From Cohnella zeiphila (GTDB lineage: Bacteria > Bacillota > Bacilli > Paenibacillales > Paenibacillaceae): a stretch of 64,000 nucleotides of DNA. The position numbers and the translations under genes are program-made. The notes below the pieces were generated by a model. That model worked only from the letters and a program-made list of their open reading frames with translations. It did no database searches and had not been told where the DNA came from. Of this stretch, positions 48,374 through 56,211 are shown piece after piece; position 1 is the stretch's first letter; each line of letters starts with the position of its first letter. The stretch lies in assembly GCF_014212055.1 (NCBI RefSeq), contig NZ_JACJVO010000045.1:1-64000 (forward strand), in the 5' to 3' direction.

Positions 48374-49889
48374 GTCCGTGTCCTCCTCCTTGGCCGGCGT
48401 TTCCGCGGTTTTTCACGGCCGCTTCCATCCGGGCTCGAATGTCCGGGCTCATCTCCTTCAAGCCTTCCCGAATTTCCTGATCGAGCGTCGCGAAGCTCTG
48501 CCGGAACGTATGCTTGGGAAGGCTTGGCGTCACCCGATAGCTGTTCCAGCCTTTGAGCGGCCCGAGCTTCGTGCGGATGCCTCCGTCGCGCACGACCAGC
48601 TTCTGGCCGAGCTGGCCCATCTTGAGCGCGGCGCGGAACCGCTTCGCATTGCCCATCACGGCGGCGAAGCCTTTCATGCCTGCGCCTTCGAGCTTGTTGC
48701 CGTGTCCCTTCTCGACCTTGCGCCTCCGCAGGTAGATCAGCATGTCGTGCAGCGGGATTTTCACCGGACACGCCTCGTAGCAGGCGCCGCACAAGCTGGA
48801 CGCGTTGGCGATATCGTCCCACTCCGCGACGTTCTTGTTCAGCGCCGGCGTCAGCACCGCGCCGATCGGGCCGCTGTACGTCCCGCCGTAGGCATGGCCG
48901 CCGATGTGACGGTAGACCGGGCACGCGTTCAGGCAAGCGCCGCAGCGGATGCAGTTGAGCAGCTCCTGAAACTCCGGATCGCCGAGCTGCAGCGAACGCC
49001 CGTTGTCGACGATGATGATGTGCATCTCGTCCGGGCCGTCCGCGTCCTCCGTCCGCCGGGGACCGGTAATCGCGGACATGTACATCGTCATCCGCTGGCC
49101 GGTCGCCGAGCGCGGCAGCAGCGTCGCCATCACTTCGAGGTCCCGGAACGAGGGGATGATTCGCTCCATGCCCATCAGCGTAATTTGCGTTTTCGGAAGC
49201 GTCGTTACCATTCGGGCGTTGCCTTCGTTCTCGAACAGCACCATTGAGCCGGTCTCGGCGATCGCGAAGTTGCAGCCGGTCATGCCGATGTCGGCTTCGA
49301 GGAAGTTCTCGCGCAGCTTTTTGCGGACGAAGCCGGCCAGTACCGTCGTGTCCGCTTCCAGCTTCTCGCCCGCCACCTCGGACAGCAGGTCGGCGATCTG
49401 GTAACGGTTCTTGTGAATCGCCGGAATGACGATATGGGAGGGCGTCTCGCCGGCGAGCTGGATGATGTATTCGCCTAGGTCGGTCTCGATCGCCTCGACC
49501 CCGATTCCTTCCAGCGCATGGTTCAGGTGAAGCTCCTCGGACACCATCGACTTCGATTTGACGACCGTCTTCGCTTGCTTGCGACGCGCGACCTCCAATG
49601 CGATCTTCACCGCATCGGCCCCCGTATCGGCAAAATGCACGTGAACCCCGTTGGCGCGGGCATTTTCCACGAACAAGTTCAAGTAGTAATCCAGATGGGC
49701 GATCGTATGCAGCCGGATCTGCCTTCCACGCTCCCGCCATTCGTCCCAATTGCCGTGCTCCGCGGAAGCGTTCTTCTTCCCGTTGCGGAGCCGTTCGGTC
49801 GTAAACTTGACCGCCTTGCGCAGAAATTCGTCGTTCAGGGCGAGCTCCGCCCGCTCCTTGACCGTTCCTGCAGCCGTCTTCGCGCTCAT
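48366..49889 (-). CDS. lutB: Lactate utilisation protein B, iron-sulfur subunit
   Basis: A 507-residue protein: an N-terminal LUD domain (about 60-290) and a ferredoxin-like part with two 4Fe-4S motifs, CIRCGACLNACP and CGACYEACPVKIP. It carries electrons in the LutABC lactate oxidation complex. The start was set at the ATG at 49889, preceded by AAGGAGCG and overlapping the lutA stop (ATGA). Confidence 0.93.
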   Translation of the reverse strand: MSAKTAAGTVKERAELALNDEFLRKAVKFTTERLRNGKKNASAEHGNWDEWRERGRQIRLHTIAHLDYYLNLFVENARANGVHVHFADTGADAVKIALEVARRKQAKTVVKSKSMVSEELHLNHALEGIGVEAIETDLGEYIIQLAGETPSHIVIPAIHKNRYQIADLLSEVAGEKLEADTTVLAGFVRKKLRENFLEADIGMTGCNFAIAETGSMVLFENEGNARMVTTLPKTQITLMGMERIIPSFRDLEVMATLLPRSATGQRMTMYMSAITGPRRTEDADGPDEMHIIIVDNGRSLQLGDPEFQELLNCIRCGACLNACPVYRHIGGHAYGGTYSGPIGAVLTPALNKNVAEWDDIANASSLCGACYEACPVKIPLHDMLIYLRRRKVEKGHGNKLEGAGMKGFAAVMGNAKRFRAALKMGQLGQKLVVRDGGIRTKLGPLKGWNSYRVTPSLPKHTFRQSFATLDQEIREGLKEMSPDIRARMEAAVKNRGNAGQGGGHGHG

Positions 49890-50614
49890 GCCAGCTTCGC
49901 TCCTTCCGCCAGCAGCTCGGCCAGATGCATGACCCGCACCGACTCGCCTCTGTACCTCAGATTGCCCGCGATGTTCATCAGGCACGCCAAATCGAGCCCG
50001 ACGAGCACTTCGGCTTCCGTCTCCTTCACGTGGTCGACTTTCTCCGATACCATCGCGCCCGAGATGTCCGCCATCTTCACCGCGAAGGTTCCGCCGAAAC
50101 CGCAGCAGTCCTCGGCGAACGGCAGCGGCACGAACTCGAGGCCTTTGACGTTCTGCATCAAAGCCATCGGCTCGTCCTTGATGCCGAGCAGGCGGCTGCC
50201 GTGGCAGGACGGATGGTACGTCACCTTATGCGGGAACGACGCGCCGACGTCGGTGACGCCGAGCACACCCACGAGAAACTGCGTGAACTCGTACGATTTC
50301 GCCTGCAGCGCCTCCGCCTTGGCCCGCATGACCGGATCGTTCTCGAACAGCTTCGGATAATGGTGGATCATGCCGGTGCAAGAGCCGGACGGCGAAATGA
50401 CGAAATCGCTGTCCTCGAATGCTTCCATGATCGTCCGCGCCGATTCGCGCGCCGCGTCCCAGTACCCGCTGTTGAAAGCCGGCTGGCCGCAGCACGTCTG
50501 CACGGTCGGAAAATCGAGGCGGACGCCGTACTTCGCCAAAATCCGCAACATCGCTTCTCCGACGCGAGGATAGATCGCATCGCTTAGACACGTGATGAAC
50601 AGGCTTACTTTCAT
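49886..50614 (-). CDS. lutA: Lactate utilisation protein A, CCG-domain iron-sulfur oxidoreductase
   Basis: A 242-residue protein with two CCG (cysteine-rich) domains: TCCGQPAFNSGY near residue 42 and DCCGFGGTFA in the second half, with SGSCTGM and HPSCHGSR cysteines. It resembles the glycolate oxidase GlcF type subunit and is the first gene of lutABC. The start was set at MKVSLF (50614), as in known LutA; the ribosome binding site there is weak. Confidence 0.92.
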   Translation of the reverse strand: MKVSLFITCLSDAIYPRVGEAMLRILAKYGVRLDFPTVQTCCGQPAFNSGYWDAARESARTIMEAFEDSDFVISPSGSCTGMIHHYPKLFENDPVMRAKAEALQAKSYEFTQFLVGVLGVTDVGASFPHKVTYHPSCHGSRLLGIKDEPMALMQNVKGLEFVPLPFAEDCCGFGGTFAVKMADISGAMVSEKVDHVKETEAEVLVGLDLACLMNIAGNLRYRGESVRVMHLAELLAEGAKLA

Positions 50615-50654
50615 CGCGGTTCTCAACCCCATTCCTCGTTATCGATATAGTCTT

Positions 50655-50683
50655 ATTATCAGGTTGTCAGACAGGTTTGGCAA
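50655..50683 (-). promoter_or_regulatory. lutA promoter with GntR/FadR-type operator in the spacer
   Basis: On the minus strand TTGCCA (50683-50678), a 17-nt spacer and GATAAT (50660-50655). The spacer contains CTGTCTGACAA (50674-50664), close to the FadR-family dyad TTGTCTGACAA. LutR binding here would block the promoter until lactate is present. Confidence 0.7.
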
Positions 50684-50722
50684 GAGGAAAACGCTAAAAT
50701 CAGCCATTCGCCCTTCCTACCG

Positions 50723-51573
50723 CTATTGCGCCGGACGAACGAGATATCCTCCCATGCCCGCAAGCGAGCCTTCCGAATCTAACTCCCCCGATCGAATCAA
50801 ACTTCTGAGCCGATATTCGAAAAAGCCGTCTCCTGCAAAGCTCTCGTCTTGCCCCAGCAACTCTCCGACCGCTCGTGCCGCGCAAACCCATTCGCCCTCA
50901 GTCCGCTGGAGCTCTCCGACCGTTCGCAACAGCAATTCGTCGTAGTGCGATTCCGGTACGCCAAATATGTTTCCGTCCCGCCAAATCCTCAGCGTCTCGT
51001 TTGAATTCTCCCACTGGCTCCATTCTCTGGCAAGCCTATCTCTCTCAGTTACCGCAAGCGCAGGACCCTCCAGCGCCTTCGCCAGCATCGGCATAAGCTT
51101 ATCCGGCGATATTTCTCCCGAATGGGAAAACGCGACCTTCCAGTCGGGACGATCGAACAGGCTCGCATGAACCCCGTACGTGTTCAACAGCCTGATTTCG
51201 TTCGCCGCTTGACGAAGCCGAAACATCGCATATCGCAGACCGGTTTGTTCGTGCGCGTTGTCTCCGTGCCAGACGATGATCTGAGTTACTTCCGAAAGAC
51301 AGTCGGGAGCCAGCACGGCTGCGTGGTTCGGCAGATTCGAGCGAAAATCCGTTTTTTGGGAAGCGTTATATTTGTCGGAGTACCGTTCCTGGAACCAAAG
51401 CCGCCTGTTCCGCCTGCCTTCGTCCGTATCCAAACCGTCGAGCGGTCCGACGGAGAAGAGGCCGTCCACTTCCGGAATGAGTTGGCGGACCGCGTTTTAT
51501 CGATCGCCGCCGACATCATCCCGGCTTGAGACCGGCTAAAAACCAGATGCGCCAGCTTCGGTTCGTATGCCAT
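50723..51573 (-). pseudogene. DUF1835-family gene with a single-base frameshift
   Basis: From the ATG at 51573, after AGGAGG, the frame reads AHLVFSRSQAGMMSAAIDK, the usual DUF1835 opening. At a run of four A residues on the minus strand (51498-51495) the correct frame is lost; one more A would give the expected continuation AVRQLIPEVDGLFSVGPLDG, which then stays open to the stop at 50723. Together they make about 283 residues including EVTQIIVWHGDNAHEQTGLRY. One missing base in a homopolymer could be a real mutation, a phase-variable tract or a sequencing error. Confidence 0.8.
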
Positions 51574-51659
51574 CCGTCCTACCTCCTCTTCATCGCCCGC
51601 AAAGGCCTCCGTATACCGGAAATTGTCCTTTTCGGCCGATATCCCCTCTGCTCAGTTGC

Positions 51660-52036
51660 CAATATCGGCGTTTGAGGCGTCCATGCGAGCAAATTAGTTT
51701 GAAATCAAACCAACTCCGGCGCTCGAGACGTCCAAGCGAGCAAATTGTTCTGAAATCAGACCAACTCCGGCATCCAAGGCGTTCATGCGAGCAAATTCGT
51801 CTGATATCAAACCAACTCCGGCATCCGAGGCGTCCATGCGAGCAAATTAGTCTGATATCAAACCAACTCCGGCATCCGAGGCGTCCATGCGAGCAAATTA
51901 GTTTGAAATCAAACCAACTCCGGCATCCGAGGCGTCCATGCGAGCAAATTCGTCTGAAATCAGACCAACTCCGGCATCCGAGGCGTTCATGCGAGCAAAT
52001 TAGTCTGATATCAAACCAACTCCGGCGTTCGAGGCG
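51660..52036. repeat. Tandem array B: 51-bp period, 7 units with conserved hairpin
   Basis: GCGAGCAAATT recurs at 51685, 51736, 51787, 51838, 51889, 51940 and 51991. Each unit has a central dyad: GTTTGAAATCAAAC in units 1 and 5, GTCTGAAATCAGAC in unit 6, and GTCTGATATCAAAC in units 3, 4 and 7. The first two forms differ by a compensatory base-pair change, and the third gives a G-U wobble in RNA from the minus strand. It lies between the rhaR terminator and the DUF1835 gene. Frames stay open but lack credible starts. Confidence 0.92.
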
Positions 52037-52075
52037 TCGCAGACTCGGAAGAGCCGAGCATGCGAGACGGCAATC

Positions 52076-52115
52076 AAAAAGACGCGGCCGCCTCCGTAAA
52101 GGAGAATGGCCGCGA
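52076..52115 (-). terminator. Intrinsic terminator of the rhamnose operon
   Basis: CGCGGCC and GGCCGCG form the outer stem and CTCC/GGAG the inner one; a T-run follows on the minus strand. It lies about 20 nt past the rhaR stop. Confidence 0.85.
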
Positions 52116-52133
52116 CAACCGGAAGCTCGCGCA

Positions 52134-52898
52134 TCAGACGACCGTCGTCTCGATCGACAGCTCGGCGAGCCGGCGAAGCGTCTCGTCCGGTAGCCGCCGG
52201 TCGGTGACAATCGCGTTCACCTGCGACATTTCGGCAACATGAGTGAACGCCTGAACGCCGAATTTGCTGGCATCCGCCAGCAGAACGACCTCGTCCGCCA
52301 TTCCGACCATCTTCTGCTTGATTCGCGCCTGCAGCTCGTTCGACTCGCTGATTCCCCGCTCCAGGTGGACGCCTTTGCACGAGAAAAACGCCTTGTCGAC
52401 GTAATAAGCGTCAAGCGAACGCTCTGCCAGCGGGCCGACGAACGACAGCGACCGCTGCGCGAGGATGCCGCCGGTCGAGATCACTTCGATCTTCTCCTTG
52501 ACGGCGAGCTCCGTCGCCACCTTGATCGAATTGGTCAGCACCGTCAGCGGAATGTCGGGCATGCTCGCCGCCATATACCAGGCGGTGGAGCTGGCGTCAA
52601 GCAGGATGCGGTCCTTCGGACGGATGCGCTTCACCGCTTCCGCCGCGATTCGCCGCTTCTCGTCGGCATGCGTGATCTCCCGTTCCGAATACGGAATTTC
52701 CGGCTGCTGCGGCTGATCCTTGACGCTGACCGCGCCGCCATGCGACCTGCGCAAACGCCCGGCCAACTCGAGCCGGTCCAGGTCGCGGCGGATCGTCTCC
52801 TCCGTCACCTGGCACAGATCGCTCAGTTCGGATACCCGAATGCTTCCTCTTTCGTTGACGAGCTGAACGATTTTCTCATAGCGTTCCGCAACCAGCAT
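52134..52898 (-). CDS. rhaR: DeoR/GlpR-family regulator of the rhamnose operon
   Basis: A 254-residue DeoR-type repressor. The N-terminal helix-turn-helix (about 5-57) has RGSIRVSELSDLCQVTEETIRRDL; the C-terminal sugar-phosphate-sensing domain has LDASSTAWYMA and AFFSCKGVHLERGISES. Position at the end of the rha operon matches the B. subtilis RhaR (YulB) role, with rhamnulose-1-phosphate as the likely inducer (inferred). The ATG at 52898 follows AAGGAGG. Confidence 0.85.
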   Translation of the reverse strand: MLVAERYEKIVQLVNERGSIRVSELSDLCQVTEETIRRDLDRLELAGRLRRSHGGAVSVKDQPQQPEIPYSEREITHADEKRRIAAEAVKRIRPKDRILLDASSTAWYMAASMPDIPLTVLTNSIKVATELAVKEKIEVISTGGILAQRSLSFVGPLAERSLDAYYVDKAFFSCKGVHLERGISESNELQARIKQKMVGMADEVVLLADASKFGVQAFTHVAEMSQVNAIVTDRRLPDETLRRLAELSIETTVV

Positions 52899-52975
52899 AG
52901 GCAGCCTCCTTCCGTTTTATATAGGAGCGGCGCGCCGCCCAAGAAGCGATTCTCCCGGACGGCGGCCTCTCTTCT

Positions 52976-54448
52976 TTATGACAAACCGGTATAACGCCGG
53001 AATCGGCCGTAGCCTTCCTCCCAGGCTTCCCGCTCCCGCGGCTCGTACACGACGACCGGGAACGAGTCGCGGATCACCTTGCGCGCTTCCCATATGTCGG
53101 ACAACTCGCCATGCGCGATCCATTGCACGGCGAGGTTGCCGATGGCGCTTCCTTCCGCCGGTCCCGCCCAGACGGGGCGGCCGATCGCGTTGGCCGACCA
53201 TTGGCAGAGCAGCGCGTTCTGAATGCCGCCCCCGACCATGTGCAGCCCGCCGAACGTCTGATCCGACAGCCGCTCGGTCAACTCTAGCACGTAGCGATAC
53301 TTGAAGGCAAGGCTTTCCAGAATGCAGCGAACGACTTCACCCGGCTCCTCCGGCGCCCTCTGGCCGGTCCGCTCGCAATAGCCGCGAATCCGCGTCGGCA
53401 TATCGCCGGGGGGCAGGAACGCATCGTCGTCCGGATCGATGAACGCCGCGAACGGCTTAGCCTCTCCGGCCAGGCGGACCAGCTCGGGGAACGAATACGA
53501 CTGCCCCGCCCGCTCCCATTCGCGCCGGGTCTCGTTCAGGATCCACAGGCCCATGATGTTCTTTAGCAGCCGGAACGTGCCGTTCACGCCGCCCTCGTTC
53601 GTGAAGTTCAGCTCGCGGGCCAGCTCGGACAGCACCGGCCGTTCCACTTCGGTGCCCATCAGCGACCAGGTGCCGCAGCTCAAATACGCGAAAGAGCGAT
53701 CCGTCGCGGGAACGGCGGCAACGGCGGAGCCCGTGTCGTGCTCGGCAACGGCGAACACCGGGATCGCTCCGACGCCGAGTTCTTCCGTCAAAGCCGGCCG
53801 AAGCGCGCCGACTTGGGTGCCGGGCAGCGCCACCGGCGCGAACAGCGATTCGTCCAGGCCGAGACGGCGCAGCAGTTCCGAATCCCAGCGGTTTGCCGTC
53901 GGGTTGAACAGCTGCGTGGTCGTCGCGTTCGTGAACTCGCTGATCTCCTCCCCCGTCAGGAAGTAGCGGAGCAGATCCGGAATCATCAGGAACCGTCGCG
54001 CGGCCGACAGCAGCGGAGAACCGGCTTGCTTCAGTGCGTACAGCTGAAAGACCGAGTTGAACGGCAGAAACTGGATGCCGGTGCGGGCGAACACCTCGGC
54101 AGCCGGAATCTCCGCGAACAGCCGTTCCATCATGCCGTCGGTATGCCGGTCGCGGTAGTGGTACGGGTTTCCGAGCAGCTCGCCGTTTCCTCCCAGCAAG
54201 CCGAAGTCGACCGCCCAGGAGTCGATCGCGAGGCTGCGCACTTCAACGCCCTGATGCTTGGCTTTGAGCAGCCCTTGCTTCAATTCGTGATACAGACACA
54301 AAATGTCCCAATGCAGACGGTCTCCCACCTGCACCGGATCGTTCGGGAAGCGATGGAGCTCTTCCGTGACGATCTGCCGGTCCGTCAGACGGCCGAGCAG
54401 CGCCCTTCCGCTGCTCGCGCCGAGATCGTATGCGAGGATGTCGGCCAC
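52976..54448 (-). CDS. rhaB: Rhamnulokinase
   Basis: A 490-residue FGGY-family kinase that phosphorylates L-rhamnulose at O1. AYDLGASSGRALLG at the N-terminus is the phosphate-1 loop, DSWAVDFGLL and YHYRDRHTDGMM are substrate-side segments, VAEHDTGSAVAAVP is the phosphate-2 region and HMVGGGIQNALLCQ the adenosine motif. The GTG start at 54448 has GGAGG inside the end of rhaA, 6 nt upstream. Confidence 0.93.
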   Translation of the reverse strand: MADILAYDLGASSGRALLGRLTDRQIVTEELHRFPNDPVQVGDRLHWDILCLYHELKQGLLKAKHQGVEVRSLAIDSWAVDFGLLGGNGELLGNPYHYRDRHTDGMMERLFAEIPAAEVFARTGIQFLPFNSVFQLYALKQAGSPLLSAARRFLMIPDLLRYFLTGEEISEFTNATTTQLFNPTANRWDSELLRRLGLDESLFAPVALPGTQVGALRPALTEELGVGAIPVFAVAEHDTGSAVAAVPATDRSFAYLSCGTWSLMGTEVERPVLSELARELNFTNEGGVNGTFRLLKNIMGLWILNETRREWERAGQSYSFPELVRLAGEAKPFAAFIDPDDDAFLPPGDMPTRIRGYCERTGQRAPEEPGEVVRCILESLAFKYRYVLELTERLSDQTFGGLHMVGGGIQNALLCQWSANAIGRPVWAGPAEGSAIGNLAVQWIAHGELSDIWEARKVIRDSFPVVVYEPREREAWEEGYGRFRRYTGLS

Positions 54449-54454
54449 CGGGCA

Positions 54455-55717
54455 TCAGCCTCCGCGCTTCTGCAGAACTTCTTGCTCGTACGCCTTGACT
54501 TCGTCCAGCCACGATTCGCGAACCGGAACGCCCATCTGCTCGCAGTAGTAGTCCCACACCGCACCGAACGGATACGTCTTGAACTCCTCCGACAGCGCGA
54601 GACGGGTCGTATAATCGCCGGCCAGCTCCGCCTTCCGCAGCGCTTCGGCGGGTTCCAGCATGGCGCGAAGCAGCGCCTTGATCGTATTGCGCGTGCCGAT
54701 GACCCAGGCGGCGACGCGGTTGATGCTGGCGTCGAAAAAGTCGAGGCCGATATGCGTTTTGCCGAGCAGGTCGCCGCGCACGAGCTCGCGGCCGATATCC
54801 ATCAGCTCGTCGTCGAGCACGACGACGTGGTCGCTGTCCCAGCGAACCGGGCGGCTCACGTGCAGCAGAATGCCGTCCGCGAACAGGGACAGCGCCGACA
54901 GCTTGTTCGAGATCACTTCCGTCGGATGGAAATGGCCGGCGTCGAGGCAGATCAGCTTGTTGTTCCGGATGCCGTAGCCCATGTAGAACTCATGCGAGCC
55001 GACCGTGTACGCTTCCGCGCCGAGGCCGAACAGCTTGCTCTCGACCGCGTCGAGATTGAACTTCGGATCGATCTCTTCCGCGAACACTTCGTCGAGCGCG
55101 TCCTTGAGCCGCTGCCGCGGCGCCAAACGGTCGGCCGGAATGTCCTTGTAGCCGTCCGGAACCCACACGTTCGTCACGCACGTCTGCCCGAGCTGCTCGC
55201 CGAAGTAAGCGCCGACCCGGCGCGATGCCTTGCAGTGGTCGATCCAGAACCGGCGGATCTCCGGATCGGCATGGCTGAGCGTAAAGCCGTCGCTCGACTT
55301 CTCGTGCGAGAAGCAGGTCGGATTGAAGTCGAGTCCGAGCCCCTGCTCTTTCGCCCAGGAGACCCACTTCTCGTAATGCTTCGGCTCGATCCGGTCAAGC
55401 TCCACCTTCTCGTCGGTATCGGCGTAGATGGCATGCAGATTGACCTTATGCTTGCCGGGGATCAAAGAGAACGCTTTCTCCAGATCGGCGCGCAATTCCT
55501 CCGGCGTGCGCGCCGCGCCCGGATAGCTCCCGGTGACCGAGATGCCGCCGGTCAGCTCCTGGTCGCGGTTCAGAAATCCGCGGACGTCGTCGCCCTGCCA
55601 GCAGTGCATCGAGATTTTGATCGTCTGCAGCTTTTTGAGCGCCTCTTCGGTGTCGATTCCGTGTTTGGCATACAGTTCCTGGGCTTCGCGGTAGTTTTGC
55701 TCGATTTTCGAAGACAT
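54455..55717 (-). CDS. rhaA: L-rhamnose isomerase
   Basis: A 420-residue TIM-barrel enzyme that converts L-rhamnose to L-rhamnulose with a divalent metal. KISMHCWQGDDVRGF at the N-terminus, NLHAIYAD, LGLDFNPTCFSHEK with metal-site residues, and CLDAGHFHPTEVISNKLSAL are typical. The start was set at the ATG at 55717 after AAGGAGGG; the longer open frame upstream overlaps the ASRT gene and was rejected. Confidence 0.95.
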   Translation of the reverse strand: MSSKIEQNYREAQELYAKHGIDTEEALKKLQTIKISMHCWQGDDVRGFLNRDQELTGGISVTGSYPGAARTPEELRADLEKAFSLIPGKHKVNLHAIYADTDEKVELDRIEPKHYEKWVSWAKEQGLGLDFNPTCFSHEKSSDGFTLSHADPEIRRFWIDHCKASRRVGAYFGEQLGQTCVTNVWVPDGYKDIPADRLAPRQRLKDALDEVFAEEIDPKFNLDAVESKLFGLGAEAYTVGSHEFYMGYGIRNNKLICLDAGHFHPTEVISNKLSALSLFADGILLHVSRPVRWDSDHVVVLDDELMDIGRELVRGDLLGKTHIGLDFFDASINRVAAWVIGTRNTIKALLRAMLEPAEALRKAELAGDYTTRLALSEEFKTYPFGAVWDYYCEQMGVPVRESWLDEVKAYEQEVLQKRGG

Positions 55718-55739
55718 GCGTTCGTGCCCTCCTTGGAAA

Positions 55740-56111
55740 TTATTTAATCGGATAGCCGACGACCGACATGAGCGCGTTCTCGGCCTGGGTTGCGTCGAGA
55801 CGGCTGTACTGCACGATGATCGGAATGTCGCTGAGCACTTCGATCGCATAAGGAACGCCGACCGGAATTGATGTTCCTCCCTTGCTCAGCGTCGAGGTGC
55901 GGATGTGCTTCGTGCGGCGGGGCGGAACGACGACGAGGATGTCCTCGATCGGGTCCCGGTCTTCGAAAAAAATCGTCAGGTTCAGCAAAGCCTCTTCGGA
56001 CGATAAGTTCAGCACGCAGACCGACTCGTGGCTCGTCAGCGAACCGGCGCTCGTCGGCGGAATGTAGCCGTCCGGGATAATCCAATGTTTCTCGCCTTTG
56101 GCAGGATGCAT
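55740..56111 (-). CDS. Sensory-rhodopsin-transducer-like protein (ASRT family) in the rhamnose operon
   Basis: A 123-residue single-domain beta protein. GEKHWIIPDGYIPPTS, SHESVCVLN and NLTIFFEDRDPIEDI match Anabaena sensory rhodopsin transducer and its relatives, which form tetramers and in several bacteria lie in sugar catabolic operons. No rhodopsin gene is near. Position between rhaEW and rhaA suggests a role in rhamnose use, perhaps ligand binding or regulation; it stands where RhaM would be expected. The ATG at 56111 follows GGGGAGGG. Confidence 0.82.
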   Translation of the reverse strand: MHPAKGEKHWIIPDGYIPPTSAGSLTSHESVCVLNLSSEEALLNLTIFFEDRDPIEDILVVVPPRRTKHIRTSTLSKGGTSIPVGVPYAIEVLSDIPIIVQYSRLDATQAENALMSVVGYPIK

Positions 56112-56138
56112 GTGTCGTTTGCCCTCCCCATGGAATGG

Positions 56139-56192
56139 CCCCCGCAAAGCGGCCGTTGCTCCTCTGAAGCCAACTCGGGTACTTTGCGGGGG
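56139..56192. repeat. Interspersed hairpin element, copy 2 (54 nt)
   Basis: It begins CCCCCGCAAAGCGG and ends CTTTGCGGGGG; the ends form an 11-bp stem. Its ends match the element at 20255-20304, while the middle differs. It lies in the gap between the rhaEW stop and the ASRT gene, inside the operon transcript. Confidence 0.7.
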
Positions 56193-56211
56193 TTCCTGAA
56201 TGATAACTCGA

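Noticed and set aside
51567..52193. Plus-strand frame of 208 codons across array B, and its minus-strand mirror
   Set aside because: Openness follows from repeat length; composition is Arg/Ser/Pro-rich, no start signal is seen, and it runs across the rhaR terminator.
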